A stretch of DNA of 64,000 nt from Variovorax sp. OV329 (GTDB lineage Bacteria > Pseudomonadota > Gammaproteobacteria > Burkholderiales > Burkholderiaceae_C), in NCBI RefSeq assembly GCF_900114785.1, contig NZ_FOUG01000003.1, positions 124,001 to 188,000 of the forward strand, read 5' to 3'. The notes under the pieces were generated by a model. It was not told where the DNA came from. It did not search any database and saw nothing but the letters and a program-made list of their open reading frames with translations. Shown here piece by piece: positions 38,688-47,376 of this stretch. The translations under genes and the position numbers were made by a program. How positions within the stretch are numbered: position 1 is the stretch's first letter; the number at the start of each line of letters is the position of its first letter.

Positions 38688-38971
38688 CACCCAATTGGAC
38701 TCCAAGTGCGCAAGGATGGGATTGGCAACGGCCTGGATTTCACATCGTGGCACTCCGGCGACCTTCGTTTCTCTGTTGCACCACTGCAACGAATCGACCC
38801 GCCACATAGATATTTCGGCTGAATTCTTTTGCCCTTGCCCAGTTGCTCTGGTGCAATAGCGTCAACTTCCCAAAAGGAGGTTGGCCCGGGGTCCGGTGGG
38901 AGCACTAAGTGCCAGTCACAGTGTGAGCCCTCTGCACCGGAGCCCTATGTTTAACCTTGGAGAAACTTGCA
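38688..38971. promoter_or_regulatory. coq7 / porin divergent region with structured porin leader
   Basis: 284 bases without a gene. GTTGCA-CCAC-TGCAAC (38775-38790) is a perfect inverted repeat, a possible operator. Closer to the porin, CCGGTG (38893-38898) and CACCGG (38935-38940) enclose two small palindromes, GCACTAAGTGC (38902-38912) and TCACAGTGTGA (38916-38926), so the mRNA leader can fold as a branched structure. An AAAAGGAGG box at 38873-38881 has no start codon behind it. The true porin ribosome site is TTGGAGA before 38972. Confidence 0.45.
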
Positions 38972-40150
38972 ATGAAAAAATCTCTAGTTGCTCTGGCTGC
39001 TCTGGCTGCCGCCGGTGCCGCCTCTGCGCAGTCGTCTGTCACGCTGTTCGGTATCGTTGACGCTGGCGTCAGCTACTACGAAAACAAGACCGTGAACGGC
39101 GTGAAGCTCTCGCGTACCGACCTGTCGAACTCGGGCTACAACTCCAGCCGTATCGGCTTCCGTGGCACGGAAGACCTGGGTGGCGGCCTGGCAGCTAGCT
39201 TCTGGCTCGAAGCTGCTCTGGGCAACGACGTCGGCACCGCCGGCGCCGGCAACCTGACCACGGCCAGCAGCCAGCTCTTCAACCGTCGTTCGACCGTCAG
39301 CCTGTCGGGTCGCTTCGGTGAAGTCCGTCTGGGCCGCGACTACGTGCCGACCTTCTGGAACGACACCGTGTTCGATCCGTTCGGCACCAACGGCGTCGGC
39401 ACCAATGCTGTGTCCACCTCGGGTGGCGGCACGGTCCTGGGCCAAGCCCTGGGTCTGTCGAACAGCAACTACGTTCGCGCCAACAACACGGTCGGCTACT
39501 TCCTGCCCGCCAACCTGGGTGGTTTCTACGGTCAGATCATGTACGGCCTGCCCGAGCGCGTGGAATACGATCCGTCGGTGAACACGCCCGCTGGCCTGGC
39601 TGCTGACGGCCAGTACATCGGTGGCCGCTTCGGCTACGCCAATGGTCCCCTGGACGTCGCTGGTGCTTACGGCGAGACCGTCATCACCCGCAACTTCCAA
39701 GGCGGTGGCCGTGCTGAGTCCAAGATCGGCAACATCGGCGCTTCGTGGGACTTCGGTTTCCTGAAGCTGATGGGCGAATGGAACCAGACCAAGGTTGAGT
39801 CCGACCTGGCTGCCCTGACCGGCGACCTGAAGAGCAACGGCTACCTGATCGGCGGCACCATTCCCGTCGGCCCCGGCCTGATCCGCCTGTCGTACTCGTA
39901 CACCGACTTCGACCTGTCGACCACTGCTACCAAGCAGAAGTCGCAGAAGTTCGCTCTCGGCTACGTGCACAACCTGTCGAAGCGCACCGCTCTGTACGCC
40001 ACCGCGGCTTACCTGAAGAACGACGACATCTCGAACAACGGCCTGGCAATGACCGTGGGTGGCCCGACCCCCACCGCCGCACAGTCCGCGACCTGGGGTG
40101 GTGTCGAGAAGTCGATGGGTTACGACTTCGGTATCCGTCACTCGTTCTAA
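38972..40150 (+). CDS. Outer-membrane porin (Omp32-like trimeric beta-barrel)
   Basis: 392 residues with a signal peptide cleaved after ASA or SAQ (near residue 21), then SSVTLFGIVDAGVSYYEN, the start of Gram-negative general porins of Burkholderiales. It alternates short beta strands and ends in the barrel signal YDFGIRHSF with terminal Phe. Codon use differs from the surroundings (more GCT, GGT and CGT codons), as expected of a very highly expressed gene. ATG 38972 is preferred over the upstream in-frame site since TTGGAGA precedes it and a signal peptide follows at once. A strong terminator follows. Confidence 0.95.
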   Translation: MKKSLVALAALAAAGAASAQSSVTLFGIVDAGVSYYENKTVNGVKLSRTDLSNSGYNSSRIGFRGTEDLGGGLAASFWLEAALGNDVGTAGAGNLTTASSQLFNRRSTVSLSGRFGEVRLGRDYVPTFWNDTVFDPFGTNGVGTNAVSTSGGGTVLGQALGLSNSNYVRANNTVGYFLPANLGGFYGQIMYGLPERVEYDPSVNTPAGLAADGQYIGGRFGYANGPLDVAGAYGETVITRNFQGGGRAESKIGNIGASWDFGFLKLMGEWNQTKVESDLAALTGDLKSNGYLIGGTIPVGPGLIRLSYSYTDFDLSTTATKQKSQKFALGYVHNLSKRTALYATAAYLKNDDISNNGLAMTVGGPTPTAAQSATWGGVEKSMGYDFGIRHSF

Positions 40151-40189
40151 TCCGATGCTGGCCTAGTGCCAGCTTGGATCAAACGATCG

Positions 40190-40222
40190 AAGCCACACGA
40201 TGCAAGTCGTGTGGCTTTTTTC
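40190..40222 (+). terminator. Rho-independent terminator of the porin gene
   Basis: Stem AAGCCACACGA / TCGTGTGGCTT (11 base pairs) with loop TGCAAG and a T-run to 40222. A smaller hairpin GCTGGC/GCCAGC (40157-40173) precedes it just after the stop codon. Confidence 0.9.
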
Positions 40223-40303
40223 TTTGCTGATCCGTGCATGCCTGAGTGCAGAACCGGGCATATGGCTTGCTCTCCAAGAACAAGATAGATACAAACCGAA
40301 ACG

Positions 40304-41284
40304 ATGCTTGCTTTCGTTCTTCGCCGCCTGGTTCAGGCCGTCATCGTCATGGTGGTCGTGGCCTTCGTGGCCTTCCTGCTGTTCCAGTACGTCGGCGATC
40401 CGGTGGTCTTCCTGCTGGGCCAGGATGCCAAGCCGGAGCAGATTCGCCAATTGAGGGCGGACCTGGGGCTGGACCGTCCCTTCTTCGTGCAGTTCTGGCA
40501 CTTCCTGATCAATGCGGCGCAGGGCGAGTTCGGCCTCAGCCTGCGCCAGGGTGCCAAGGTCTCGCGCCTCATTCTGGAGCGCCTGCCGGCCACGCTGGAG
40601 CTCTCGATCGTGGCGGCCATCCTGGCGCTGGTCATCGGCCTGCCGATGGGTGTCTACGCGGCGTTGCGCCGCGGGTCCTTCATGAGCCAGTCGCTGATGG
40701 CGCTCTCGCTGCTCGGCGTGTCGCTGCCCACCTTCCTGATCGGCATCCTGCTGATCCTGGTGTTCTCGGTCTGGCTGGGCTGGTTTCCAAGTTTCGGACG
40801 GGGCGACACGGTGAACCTGTGGGGCTGGAGCACCGGCCTCCTGACGCGCGACGGCTGGGTGCACATGGTGCTGCCGGCGATCACGCTGGCCGTCTTCCAG
40901 CTCACGCTGATCATGCGGCTGGTGCGCTCCGAGATGCTCGAAGTGCTGCGCACCGACTACATCAAGTTCGCGCGGGCGCGCGGCCTGTCGGACCGCGCCA
41001 TCCATTTCGGCCATGCATTGCGAAATACGCTGGTGCCGGTGATCACCATCACGGGCCTGCAATTGGGTTCGCTGATCGCCTTTGCCATCATTACCGAGAC
41101 CGTATTCCAATGGCCGGGCATGGGGCTGCTATTCATCCAGGCCGTGACCTATGCGGATATTCCGGTGATGGCGGCCTACCTGTGCCTTATTGCGCTGATT
41201 TTCGTGACCATCAACCTGATCGTCGATCTGCTGTATTTCGCCGTCGATCCCCGCCTGCGTGTTTCGGTGCGGGGAGGCCATTGA
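40304..41284 (+). CDS. Dipeptide/oligopeptide ABC permease (DppB-like)
   Basis: 326 residues, six helices, of the DppB/OppB family. It shows the N-terminal LRRLVQAVIVMVVVAF, the conserved GLDRPFFVQF segment and the ATPase-docking loop with DYIKFARARGLSDR. First gene of a six-gene operon. The paired permease DppC is four kilobases downstream, behind an amidohydrolase and the binding protein, an unusual order. Confidence 0.9.
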   Translation: MLAFVLRRLVQAVIVMVVVAFVAFLLFQYVGDPVVFLLGQDAKPEQIRQLRADLGLDRPFFVQFWHFLINAAQGEFGLSLRQGAKVSRLILERLPATLELSIVAAILALVIGLPMGVYAALRRGSFMSQSLMALSLLGVSLPTFLIGILLILVFSVWLGWFPSFGRGDTVNLWGWSTGLLTRDGWVHMVLPAITLAVFQLTLIMRLVRSEMLEVLRTDYIKFARARGLSDRAIHFGHALRNTLVPVITITGLQLGSLIAFAIITETVFQWPGMGLLFIQAVTYADIPVMAAYLCLIALIFVTINLIVDLLYFAVDPRLRVSVRGGH

Positions 41285-41288
41285 ACAG

Positions 41289-42563
41289 ATGAGTTTCCAC
41301 CGATACCAGGCCTCCGGGCGCGCCTTTGCGCACATCGCCCGCTTCCATCCCGAGATTTCCGCGCTGAGACGCGACCTGCATGCCCACCCCGAACTGGGCT
41401 TCGAGGAGGTCTACACCTCTGCGCGCGTGCAGGAATCGCTCAAAGCCTGCGGCGTGGACGAGATCCACACCGGCATCGGCAAGACCGGCCTCGTGGCCGT
41501 GGTCCGCGGCCGCTCCACTGCCAGCGGCCGCATGATCGGCCTGCGCGCCGACATGGACGCGCTGCCCATGCACGAGGACAACGACTTCGCCTGGCGCTCC
41601 GGCAAGAGCGGCCTGATGCACGGCTGCGGCCACGACGGCCACACAGCCATGCTGGTGGGGGCCGCGCGCTATCTCGCAGAGACGCGCAACTTCGACGGCA
41701 CCGCGGTGCTGATCTTCCAGCCCGGCGAGGAGGGCTTCGCCGGTGCGCGCGTGATGATCGAGGACGGCCTCTTCGATCGCTTCCCCGTCGAGTCCGTCTA
41801 CGCGATGCACAACTGGCCCGGCATGGCGCCGGGCACGGTGGGCCTCAATTCCGGCCCGATGATGGCCGCCGCCGATCGCATCACCATCGAGGTGGTGGGC
41901 AAGGGTGGCCACGGTGCGCACGCTTACCTCACGGTCGATCCGGTGGTGGTGTCGGCACACCTCATCACCGCCATCCAGACCATCGTGTCGCGCAACGTGC
42001 GGCCCATCGACGCCGCCGTGATCAGCATCTGCGCGGTGCAGGCCGGCGACCTGGGCGCGATGAGCGTGGTGCCTGGCCGGGCCACGCTGGTGGGCACGGT
42101 GCGCACCTTCAGTGCCAAGGTGCAGGCCGATGTGGAGCGCCGCCTGACCGAGATGTGCAGCGCAGTGGCCTCCGGCTTCGGCGCCAGCGCCACGGTGAAG
42201 TTCGAGCGCATCTACCCTGCCACCATCAACACGCCCGCCGAGGCCCTTTTTGCCGGCGACGTGGCGCAGGCCCTGGTGGGCGCACGCAACGTCGAGCGCA
42301 ACATGGAGCCCAGCATGGGCGCAGAGGACTTCTCCTTCATGCTGCAGAAGAAGCCCGGCGCCTACCTGCGCATCGGCCAGGGCGTGAAGGACGGTGCCTT
42401 CCTGCACAACAGCCGCTACGACTTCAACGACGAGATCCTGCCGCTGGGCGCCGCCATGCACGCCAGCCTGGTCGAGCAGGGCCTGCCCCTGGCCGAGCCG
42501 AGTCCAATGGAAAACGCCAAGGCTCAGGCATCAAAAATGCACGCATCATCCGCCGCACATTAA
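41289..42563 (+). CDS. M20 family amidohydrolase/peptidase
   Basis: 424 residues, of the hippurate-hydrolase/IAA-amino-acid-hydrolase group of zinc peptidases. It has LHAHPELGFEE, the metal site MHGCGHDGHTAML, the catalytic PGEEGFAGARVM, and the dimerisation-domain GHGAHAY. It has no signal peptide, so it acts in the cytoplasm, cleaving N-acyl amino acids or short peptides. It begins four bases after dppB and precedes the binding protein; the placement implies that the imported compound is its substrate (inference). ATG 41289 preferred. Confidence 0.9.
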   Translation: MSFHRYQASGRAFAHIARFHPEISALRRDLHAHPELGFEEVYTSARVQESLKACGVDEIHTGIGKTGLVAVVRGRSTASGRMIGLRADMDALPMHEDNDFAWRSGKSGLMHGCGHDGHTAMLVGAARYLAETRNFDGTAVLIFQPGEEGFAGARVMIEDGLFDRFPVESVYAMHNWPGMAPGTVGLNSGPMMAAADRITIEVVGKGGHGAHAYLTVDPVVVSAHLITAIQTIVSRNVRPIDAAVISICAVQAGDLGAMSVVPGRATLVGTVRTFSAKVQADVERRLTEMCSAVASGFGASATVKFERIYPATINTPAEALFAGDVAQALVGARNVERNMEPSMGAEDFSFMLQKKPGAYLRIGQGVKDGAFLHNSRYDFNDEILPLGAAMHASLVEQGLPLAEPSPMENAKAQASKMHASSAAH

Positions 42564-42589
42564 TCAATCTTGTTTTCGAGGAGTTCCCT

Positions 42590-44167
42590 ATGCGTTTCAA
42601 GCGACAGATCATTGCGGCGTCCGCGCTGGCCCTGGTGTCCGCGCTGGCCGGTGCACAGACGATCCGCATCGCCAACCAGGGCGACGCGCTCTCGCTCGAT
42701 CCGCACTCGCTCAACGAGTCGCTGCAGCTGAGCGTGACGCAGAACGTGTACGAGACGCTCACCGGCCGCAACAAGGACCTGAGCCTGGCGCCGCTGCTGG
42801 CCACCAGCTGGAAGCAGACCAGCCCCACCGTGTGGCGCTTCGAGCTGCGCAAGGGCGTGACCTTCCATGACGGCACCCCCTTCACGGCCGATGACGTGCT
42901 GTTCAGCTTGGCCCGCGCTGGCGGCGAAGGCTCGGACATGAACAGCTACACCAACGACATCAAGGAAACGCGCAAGGTCAACGACCACACGATCGACATC
43001 GAGACCAAGGCGCCGTTCCCCATCCTGCCCGACGTGCTCTCGCAAGTGGCGATCATGAGCAAGAAGTGGTGCGAGGCGAACAACGCCACCAAGCCGGTGG
43101 ACCGCCGCAAGGGCATCGAGAACACTGCGTCCTTCAAGGCCAACGGCACCGGCCCGTACCGCGTGCGCGAGCGCCAGCCCGACGTGCGCACCACCTTCGT
43201 TCGCAACGGCACCTACTGGGGCAAGATCGAAGGCAACGTGCAGGAAGTCATCTTCACCAAGATCGGCAATCCCTCCACGCGCGTCGCCGCGCTGCTGTCC
43301 GGCGAAGTGGACGTGATGGAGCCGGTGCCGGTGCAGGACGTGGCCCGCGTCAACGCGAGCCCCAATGCCAAGGTGATCGTCGGCCCCGAGCTGCGCACCA
43401 TCTTCCTGGGCATGGACCAGAAGCGCGACGAGCTGCTCTACTCCAGCGTGAAGGGCAAGAACCCCTTCAAGGACAAGCGCGTGCGCCAGGCCTTCTACCA
43501 GTCGATCGACATCGAGGGCATCAAGCGCACCGTGATGCGCGGCGCCTCGCGTCCCACCGGCCTCATGGTGGGCCCCGGCATCACCGGCTTCAGCGAAGCC
43601 CAGGACAAGCGCCTGCCCTACGACCTCGAGGCCGCCAAGAAGCTGCTGGCCGACGCCGGCTATCCGCAGGGCTTCGAGGTCTCGATGAACTGCCCCAACG
43701 ACCGCTACGTGAACGACGCGCAGATCTGCCAGGCCGTGGCCGCAGGCCTGGCCAAGATCAACGTGAAGGTGAACCTGGTGGCCGAGACCAAGGGCACCTA
43801 CTTCCCCAAGATCCTGCGCCGCGACACCAGCTTCTACCTGCTGGGCTGGACGCCCTCCACCTACGACGCGCACAACGCACTCAATGCGCTGATGGCCACG
43901 CCCGACCCCTCGGGCACCGGCCAGTTCAACCTGGGTTCCTACAGCAACCCGAAGGTGGACGAACTCACCAAGCAGATCCAGTCGGAGACCGACAAGGCCA
44001 AGCGCGACGCGATGATCAAGGAAGTCTTCACCATCCACGCCGACGACGTGGGCCACCTGCCGCTGCACCAGCAGTCGCTGGCCTGGGGCGTGAGCAAGAA
44101 GGTCACGCTCACGCAGCTGGCCGACAACTTCATGTTCTTCAAGTGGATGAGCGTGAAGGGCGACTGA
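42590..44167 (+). CDS. Peptide ABC transporter substrate-binding protein (DppA/OppA family)
   Basis: 525 residues, periplasmic SBP_bac_5 protein. Signal peptide 1-22 (MRFKRQIIAASALALVSALAGA|Q). Family signatures are SLDPHSLNESLQLSVTQNVYETL and FELRKGVTFHDGTPFTADDV. A cysteine pair (C175 region KKWCEAN and MNCPNDRYVNDAQIC) may form disulfides. A GAGGAG ribosome site precedes the ATG. Ligand unknown; a peptide or acylated amino acid is likely given the adjacent M20 hydrolase. Confidence 0.92.
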   Translation: MRFKRQIIAASALALVSALAGAQTIRIANQGDALSLDPHSLNESLQLSVTQNVYETLTGRNKDLSLAPLLATSWKQTSPTVWRFELRKGVTFHDGTPFTADDVLFSLARAGGEGSDMNSYTNDIKETRKVNDHTIDIETKAPFPILPDVLSQVAIMSKKWCEANNATKPVDRRKGIENTASFKANGTGPYRVRERQPDVRTTFVRNGTYWGKIEGNVQEVIFTKIGNPSTRVAALLSGEVDVMEPVPVQDVARVNASPNAKVIVGPELRTIFLGMDQKRDELLYSSVKGKNPFKDKRVRQAFYQSIDIEGIKRTVMRGASRPTGLMVGPGITGFSEAQDKRLPYDLEAAKKLLADAGYPQGFEVSMNCPNDRYVNDAQICQAVAAGLAKINVKVNLVAETKGTYFPKILRRDTSFYLLGWTPSTYDAHNALNALMATPDPSGTGQFNLGSYSNPKVDELTKQIQSETDKAKRDAMIKEVFTIHADDVGHLPLHQQSLAWGVSKKVTLTQLADNFMFFKWMSVKGD

Positions 44168-44211
44168 TCGCCACCACCACCGCCTGACTGTCGACAAGGC
44201 CCAAGGCGGCC

Positions 44212-44246
44212 GGCATGCCCGCACGTCCTGCGCCTGCGGGCATGCC
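44212..44246 (+). other. Intra-operon stem-loop after the binding-protein gene
   Basis: Twelve perfect base pairs, GGCATGCCCGCA (44212-44223) with TGCGGGCATGCC (44235-44246), loop of 11 bases, no U-run. Such a hairpin between a binding-protein gene and permease genes typically protects the upstream mRNA from 3' decay and gives the binding protein in excess. Confidence 0.6.
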
Positions 44247-44284
44247 ATTTGCACGAAGACAAGAAGTTTCCCGGCTCCCACTTG

Positions 44285-45196
44285 ATGATCAAGCAACTCA
44301 CGCGCTGGTTCGACAGCGACATCGGCTACAGCTTCCGGACCTCGCCGGTGGCCATCGGCGCGGCCATCGTGGGCGCCATCTGCCTGTTCTGCGCGGTGTT
44401 CGCGCCCTGGATCGCGCCGCACAACCCCTACGACCTGTCGACGCTCGAACTGTCCGACGCGCGCCTGCCGCCGGCCTGGATGCCCGAGGGCAGCACCAAG
44501 TACCTGCTGGGCACCGACGAGCAGGGCCGCGACATCGTCTCCACGCTCATGTACGGTGCGCGCATCTCGCTGGTGGTGGGCGTGGTGTCGGTGATCCTGT
44601 CGATGCTGGTGGGCGTCACGCTGGGGCTCATCGCGGGCTTTCGGGGCGGCTGGGTCGACGCCTTCCTGATGCGCCTGTGCGACGTGGTGCTGTCCTTCCC
44701 GGCCATCCTGGTGGCACTGCTCATCGCCGGCGTGGGGCGTGCGCTCTTTCCGAATGCGCACACCACCGTGGCCTTCGGTGTGCTGATCCTCGCCATCTCG
44801 CTGACCAAGTGGGTCGACTATGCGCGCACCGTGCGCGGCTCCACGCTGGTGGAGCGCAACAAGGAATACGTGCAGGCGGCGCGCGTCACCGGCGTCTCGC
44901 CGATGCGCATCATGGTCAAGCACGTGCTGCCCAACGTGCTCGGCCCCGTGTTCGTGATTTCCACCATCCAGGTGGCCACGGCCATCATCACGGAGGCCAC
45001 ACTGTCCTTCCTGGGCGTGGGGGTGCCGCCCACTTCGCCGTCGCTGGGCACGCTCATCAGCAACGGCAACCAGTTCCTTTTCTCGGGCGAGTGGTGGATG
45101 ACGGTGTTCCCCGGTCTCACGCTCGTCCTCATCGCCCTGAGCGTGAACCTGCTGGGCGATTGGCTGCGCGACGCGCTCAACCCCCGACTGCGCTGA
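44285..45196 (+). CDS. Dipeptide/oligopeptide ABC permease (DppC-like)
   Basis: 303 residues, partner of the DppB-like permease. It shows LGTDEQGRDIVSTLMYGARISL, the docking loop with EYVQAARVTGVSPMRIMVKHVLPN, and the terminal GDWLRDALNPRLR. ATG 44285 preferred over an upstream TTG (44249). Five bases separate it from the ATPase gene behind it. Confidence 0.9.
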   Translation: MIKQLTRWFDSDIGYSFRTSPVAIGAAIVGAICLFCAVFAPWIAPHNPYDLSTLELSDARLPPAWMPEGSTKYLLGTDEQGRDIVSTLMYGARISLVVGVVSVILSMLVGVTLGLIAGFRGGWVDAFLMRLCDVVLSFPAILVALLIAGVGRALFPNAHTTVAFGVLILAISLTKWVDYARTVRGSTLVERNKEYVQAARVTGVSPMRIMVKHVLPNVLGPVFVISTIQVATAIITEATLSFLGVGVPPTSPSLGTLISNGNQFLFSGEWWMTVFPGLTLVLIALSVNLLGDWLRDALNPRLR

Positions 45197-45201
45197 ACGA
45201 C

Positions 45202-46191
45202 ATGCCCCTGCTCGAAGTCCGCAACCTCGTCGTCGAGATTCCCGGCCGCCGCGGCACGCTGCGCGCCCTCGACGACATCTCCTTCTCGATCGAGCCCGGC
45301 GAAGTGCTGGGCGTGGTGGGCGAATCCGGTGCCGGCAAGTCGCTCACCGGTGCGGCCATCATCGGCCTGCTGGAGCCGCCGGCCCACGTGGCGGGCGGCG
45401 AGATCCTGCTGGAAGGCCAGCGCATCGACCAACTGCCGCACGAGAAGATGCGGCACATCCGCGGCAAGCGCATTGGCGCCATCTTCCAGGACCCGCTCAC
45501 CTCGCTGAACCCGCTGTACACGGTGGGCCGGCAGCTGGAAGAGACCATCCGCGCGCACCTGCCGGTGACGCAGGCCGAGGCGCGCCGACGCGCCATCGGG
45601 CTGCTGGAAGACACTGGCATTCCCGCTGCCGCGCAGCGCATCGACCACTACCCGCACCAGTTCTCGGGCGGCATGCGCCAGCGCGTGGTGATCGCGCTGG
45701 CCCTGGCGGCCGAGCCCACGCTGATCGTGGCCGACGAACCCACCACCGCGCTGGACGTGTCGATCCAGGCGCAGATCATCAGCCTGCTCAAGCGCCTGTG
45801 CCGCGATCGCGGCGCGGCCGTGATGCTCATCACGCACGACATGGGCGTGATCGCCGAGACCTGCGACCGCGTGGCCGTGATGTACGCCGGCCGCATCGCC
45901 GAGGTCGGCCCGGTGCACAACGTGATCCATGAAGCCGCGCACCCTTACACCGCGGGACTGATGGCGGCCATACCCGACATGAGCCAGGAGCGCGAGCGCC
46001 TGAACCAGATCGACGGGGCCATGCCGCGCCTGAATGCCATTCCCAGCGGCTGCGCCTACCACCCGCGCTGCCCGCGAGCCTTCGAGCGCTGTTCGGTCGA
46101 GCGGCCCGAGTTGATGCCGGCCGGCGCCACCCGCGCGGCCTGCTGGCTGCACGACCCTGCGGTCGCCAGGAAGAAGGAGGTGGCCGCATGA
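45202..46191 (+). CDS. Peptide ABC transporter ATPase (DppD-like)
   Basis: 329 residues. Walker [11 protein letters not shown]-loop [15 protein letters not shown], signature [15 protein letters not shown], Walker [14 protein letters not shown], then the oligopeptide-transporter C-terminal domain with the iron-sulfur-type cysteines ([21 protein letters not shown]). First of two ATPases; its stop overlaps the next start (ATGA, 46188-46191). Confidence 0.93.
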   Translation: MPLLEVRNLVVEIPGRRGTLRALDDISFSIEPGEVLGVVGESGAGKSLTGAAIIGLLEPPAHVAGGEILLEGQRIDQLPHEKMRHIRGKRIGAIFQDPLTSLNPLYTVGRQLEETIRAHLPVTQAEARRRAIGLLEDTGIPAAAQRIDHYPHQFSGGMRQRVVIALALAAEPTLIVADEPTTALDVSIQAQIISLLKRLCRDRGAAVMLITHDMGVIAETCDRVAVMYAGRIAEVGPVHNVIHEAAHPYTAGLMAAIPDMSQERERLNQIDGAMPRLNAIPSGCAYHPRCPRAFERCSVERPELMPAGATRAACWLHDPAVARKKEVAA

Positions 46192-47216
46192 ACGCCGTCG
46201 CCGCCGCCGTCGCCCACGTCGACACGAAGGCCCTGGTGCAGGTCGAGGACCTGGCCAAGACCTTCGACGTGTCGCTGCCCTGGCTCAACCGCGTGATCGA
46301 GCGCCAGCCGCGCACGCTGCTGCATGCCGTGGACGGCGTCAGCTTCTCCATCGAGCGCGGCAAGACGCTGGCGCTGGTGGGCGAATCGGGCTGCGGCAAG
46401 AGCACGGTGGCGCGCCTGCTCACCGGCCTGTACACGCCCACGCGCGGCCGGGTCGAGTTCGACGGGCAGGACGCGCATGCGGCCTTCAATTCCAGCCGCG
46501 GCCGCGCGCTGCGCAAGCGCGTGCAGATGATCTTCCAGGACCCCTACGCCAGCCTGAACCCGCGCTGGACGGTGGAGGCCATCGTCGGCGAGCCGCTGCA
46601 GGAGCACGGCCTGGTGACCGAGCGTGCCGCCCTGAAGGCGCGCGTGGGCGAACTGCTCAAGTCGGTGGGACTGAGCCCGCTGGACATGGTGAAGTATCCG
46701 CACCAGTTCTCCGGCGGCCAGCGCCAGCGCATCTCCATCGCGCGTGCCCTGGCCACCGCGCCCGAATTCCTGGTGTGCGACGAGCCCACCTCGGCACTGG
46801 ACGTGAGCGTGCAGGCGCAAGTGCTCAACATCATGAAGGACCTGCAGCGCGAGCGCGGCCTGACCTACCTGTTCATCTCGCACAACCTCGCCGTGGTGCG
46901 CCACGTGAGCGATTCGGTGGGCGTGATGTACCTGGGCCGCCTGGTGGAGATTGCCGACAAGGCGAGCCTCTTCAGCGCGCCGCGTCATCCCTACACGCGC
47001 ATGCTGCTGGACGCGATTCCGCAGATGCATGCCGTGGGCCGTGCGCGCACGCCGGTGCAGGGCGAGGTGCCCAACCCGCTCAATCCGCCCACCGGCTGCA
47101 GCTTCCATCCGCGCTGCCCGCATGCCAACGCGCGCTGCAAGGCCGAGCGGCCGGCGCTGCTGTCCATCGCCGGCATCCAGGTGGCCTGCCACGCGGTGGA
47201 AGAAGGCCGCATCTAG
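46188..47216 (+). CDS. Peptide ABC transporter ATPase (DppF-like)
   Basis: 342 residues. Walker A GESGCGKST, Q-loop FQDPYASLNPRWTV, signature [28 protein letters not shown], and the cysteine-rich tail CSFHPRCPHANARCKAERP. Forms the heterodimeric motor with the DppD-like subunit. Last gene of the peptide-transport operon proper; a 20-base palindrome follows. Confidence 0.93.
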   Translation: MNAVAAAVAHVDTKALVQVEDLAKTFDVSLPWLNRVIERQPRTLLHAVDGVSFSIERGKTLALVGESGCGKSTVARLLTGLYTPTRGRVEFDGQDAHAAFNSSRGRALRKRVQMIFQDPYASLNPRWTVEAIVGEPLQEHGLVTERAALKARVGELLKSVGLSPLDMVKYPHQFSGGQRQRISIARALATAPEFLVCDEPTSALDVSVQAQVLNIMKDLQRERGLTYLFISHNLAVVRHVSDSVGVMYLGRLVEIADKASLFSAPRHPYTRMLLDAIPQMHAVGRARTPVQGEVPNPLNPPTGCSFHPRCPHANARCKAERPALLSIAGIQVACHAVEEGRI

Positions 47217-47233
47217 CGGCTTTGCCCGCAATG

Positions 47234-47253
47234 GCACGGGCCGCGGCCCGTGC
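47234..47253 (+). terminator. GC-rich palindrome after the peptide ABC operon
   Basis: GCACGGGCCGCGGCCCGTGC is a perfect 20-base palindrome 17 bases after the DppF stop, with no U-run. It may be a transcript end or an mRNA-stabilising hairpin before the next gene. Confidence 0.45.
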
Positions 47254-47376
47254 ATCAATTCACAGATCGCCTCTGTTCCTGGTCGTCCGTGTCACGGAGC
47301 GGACAAGTCGCGCCTTGGCGCCGATCGGAAGATCGCGCCCGCATCGCGATACCCACAACAAACCAGGAGACAAGCC

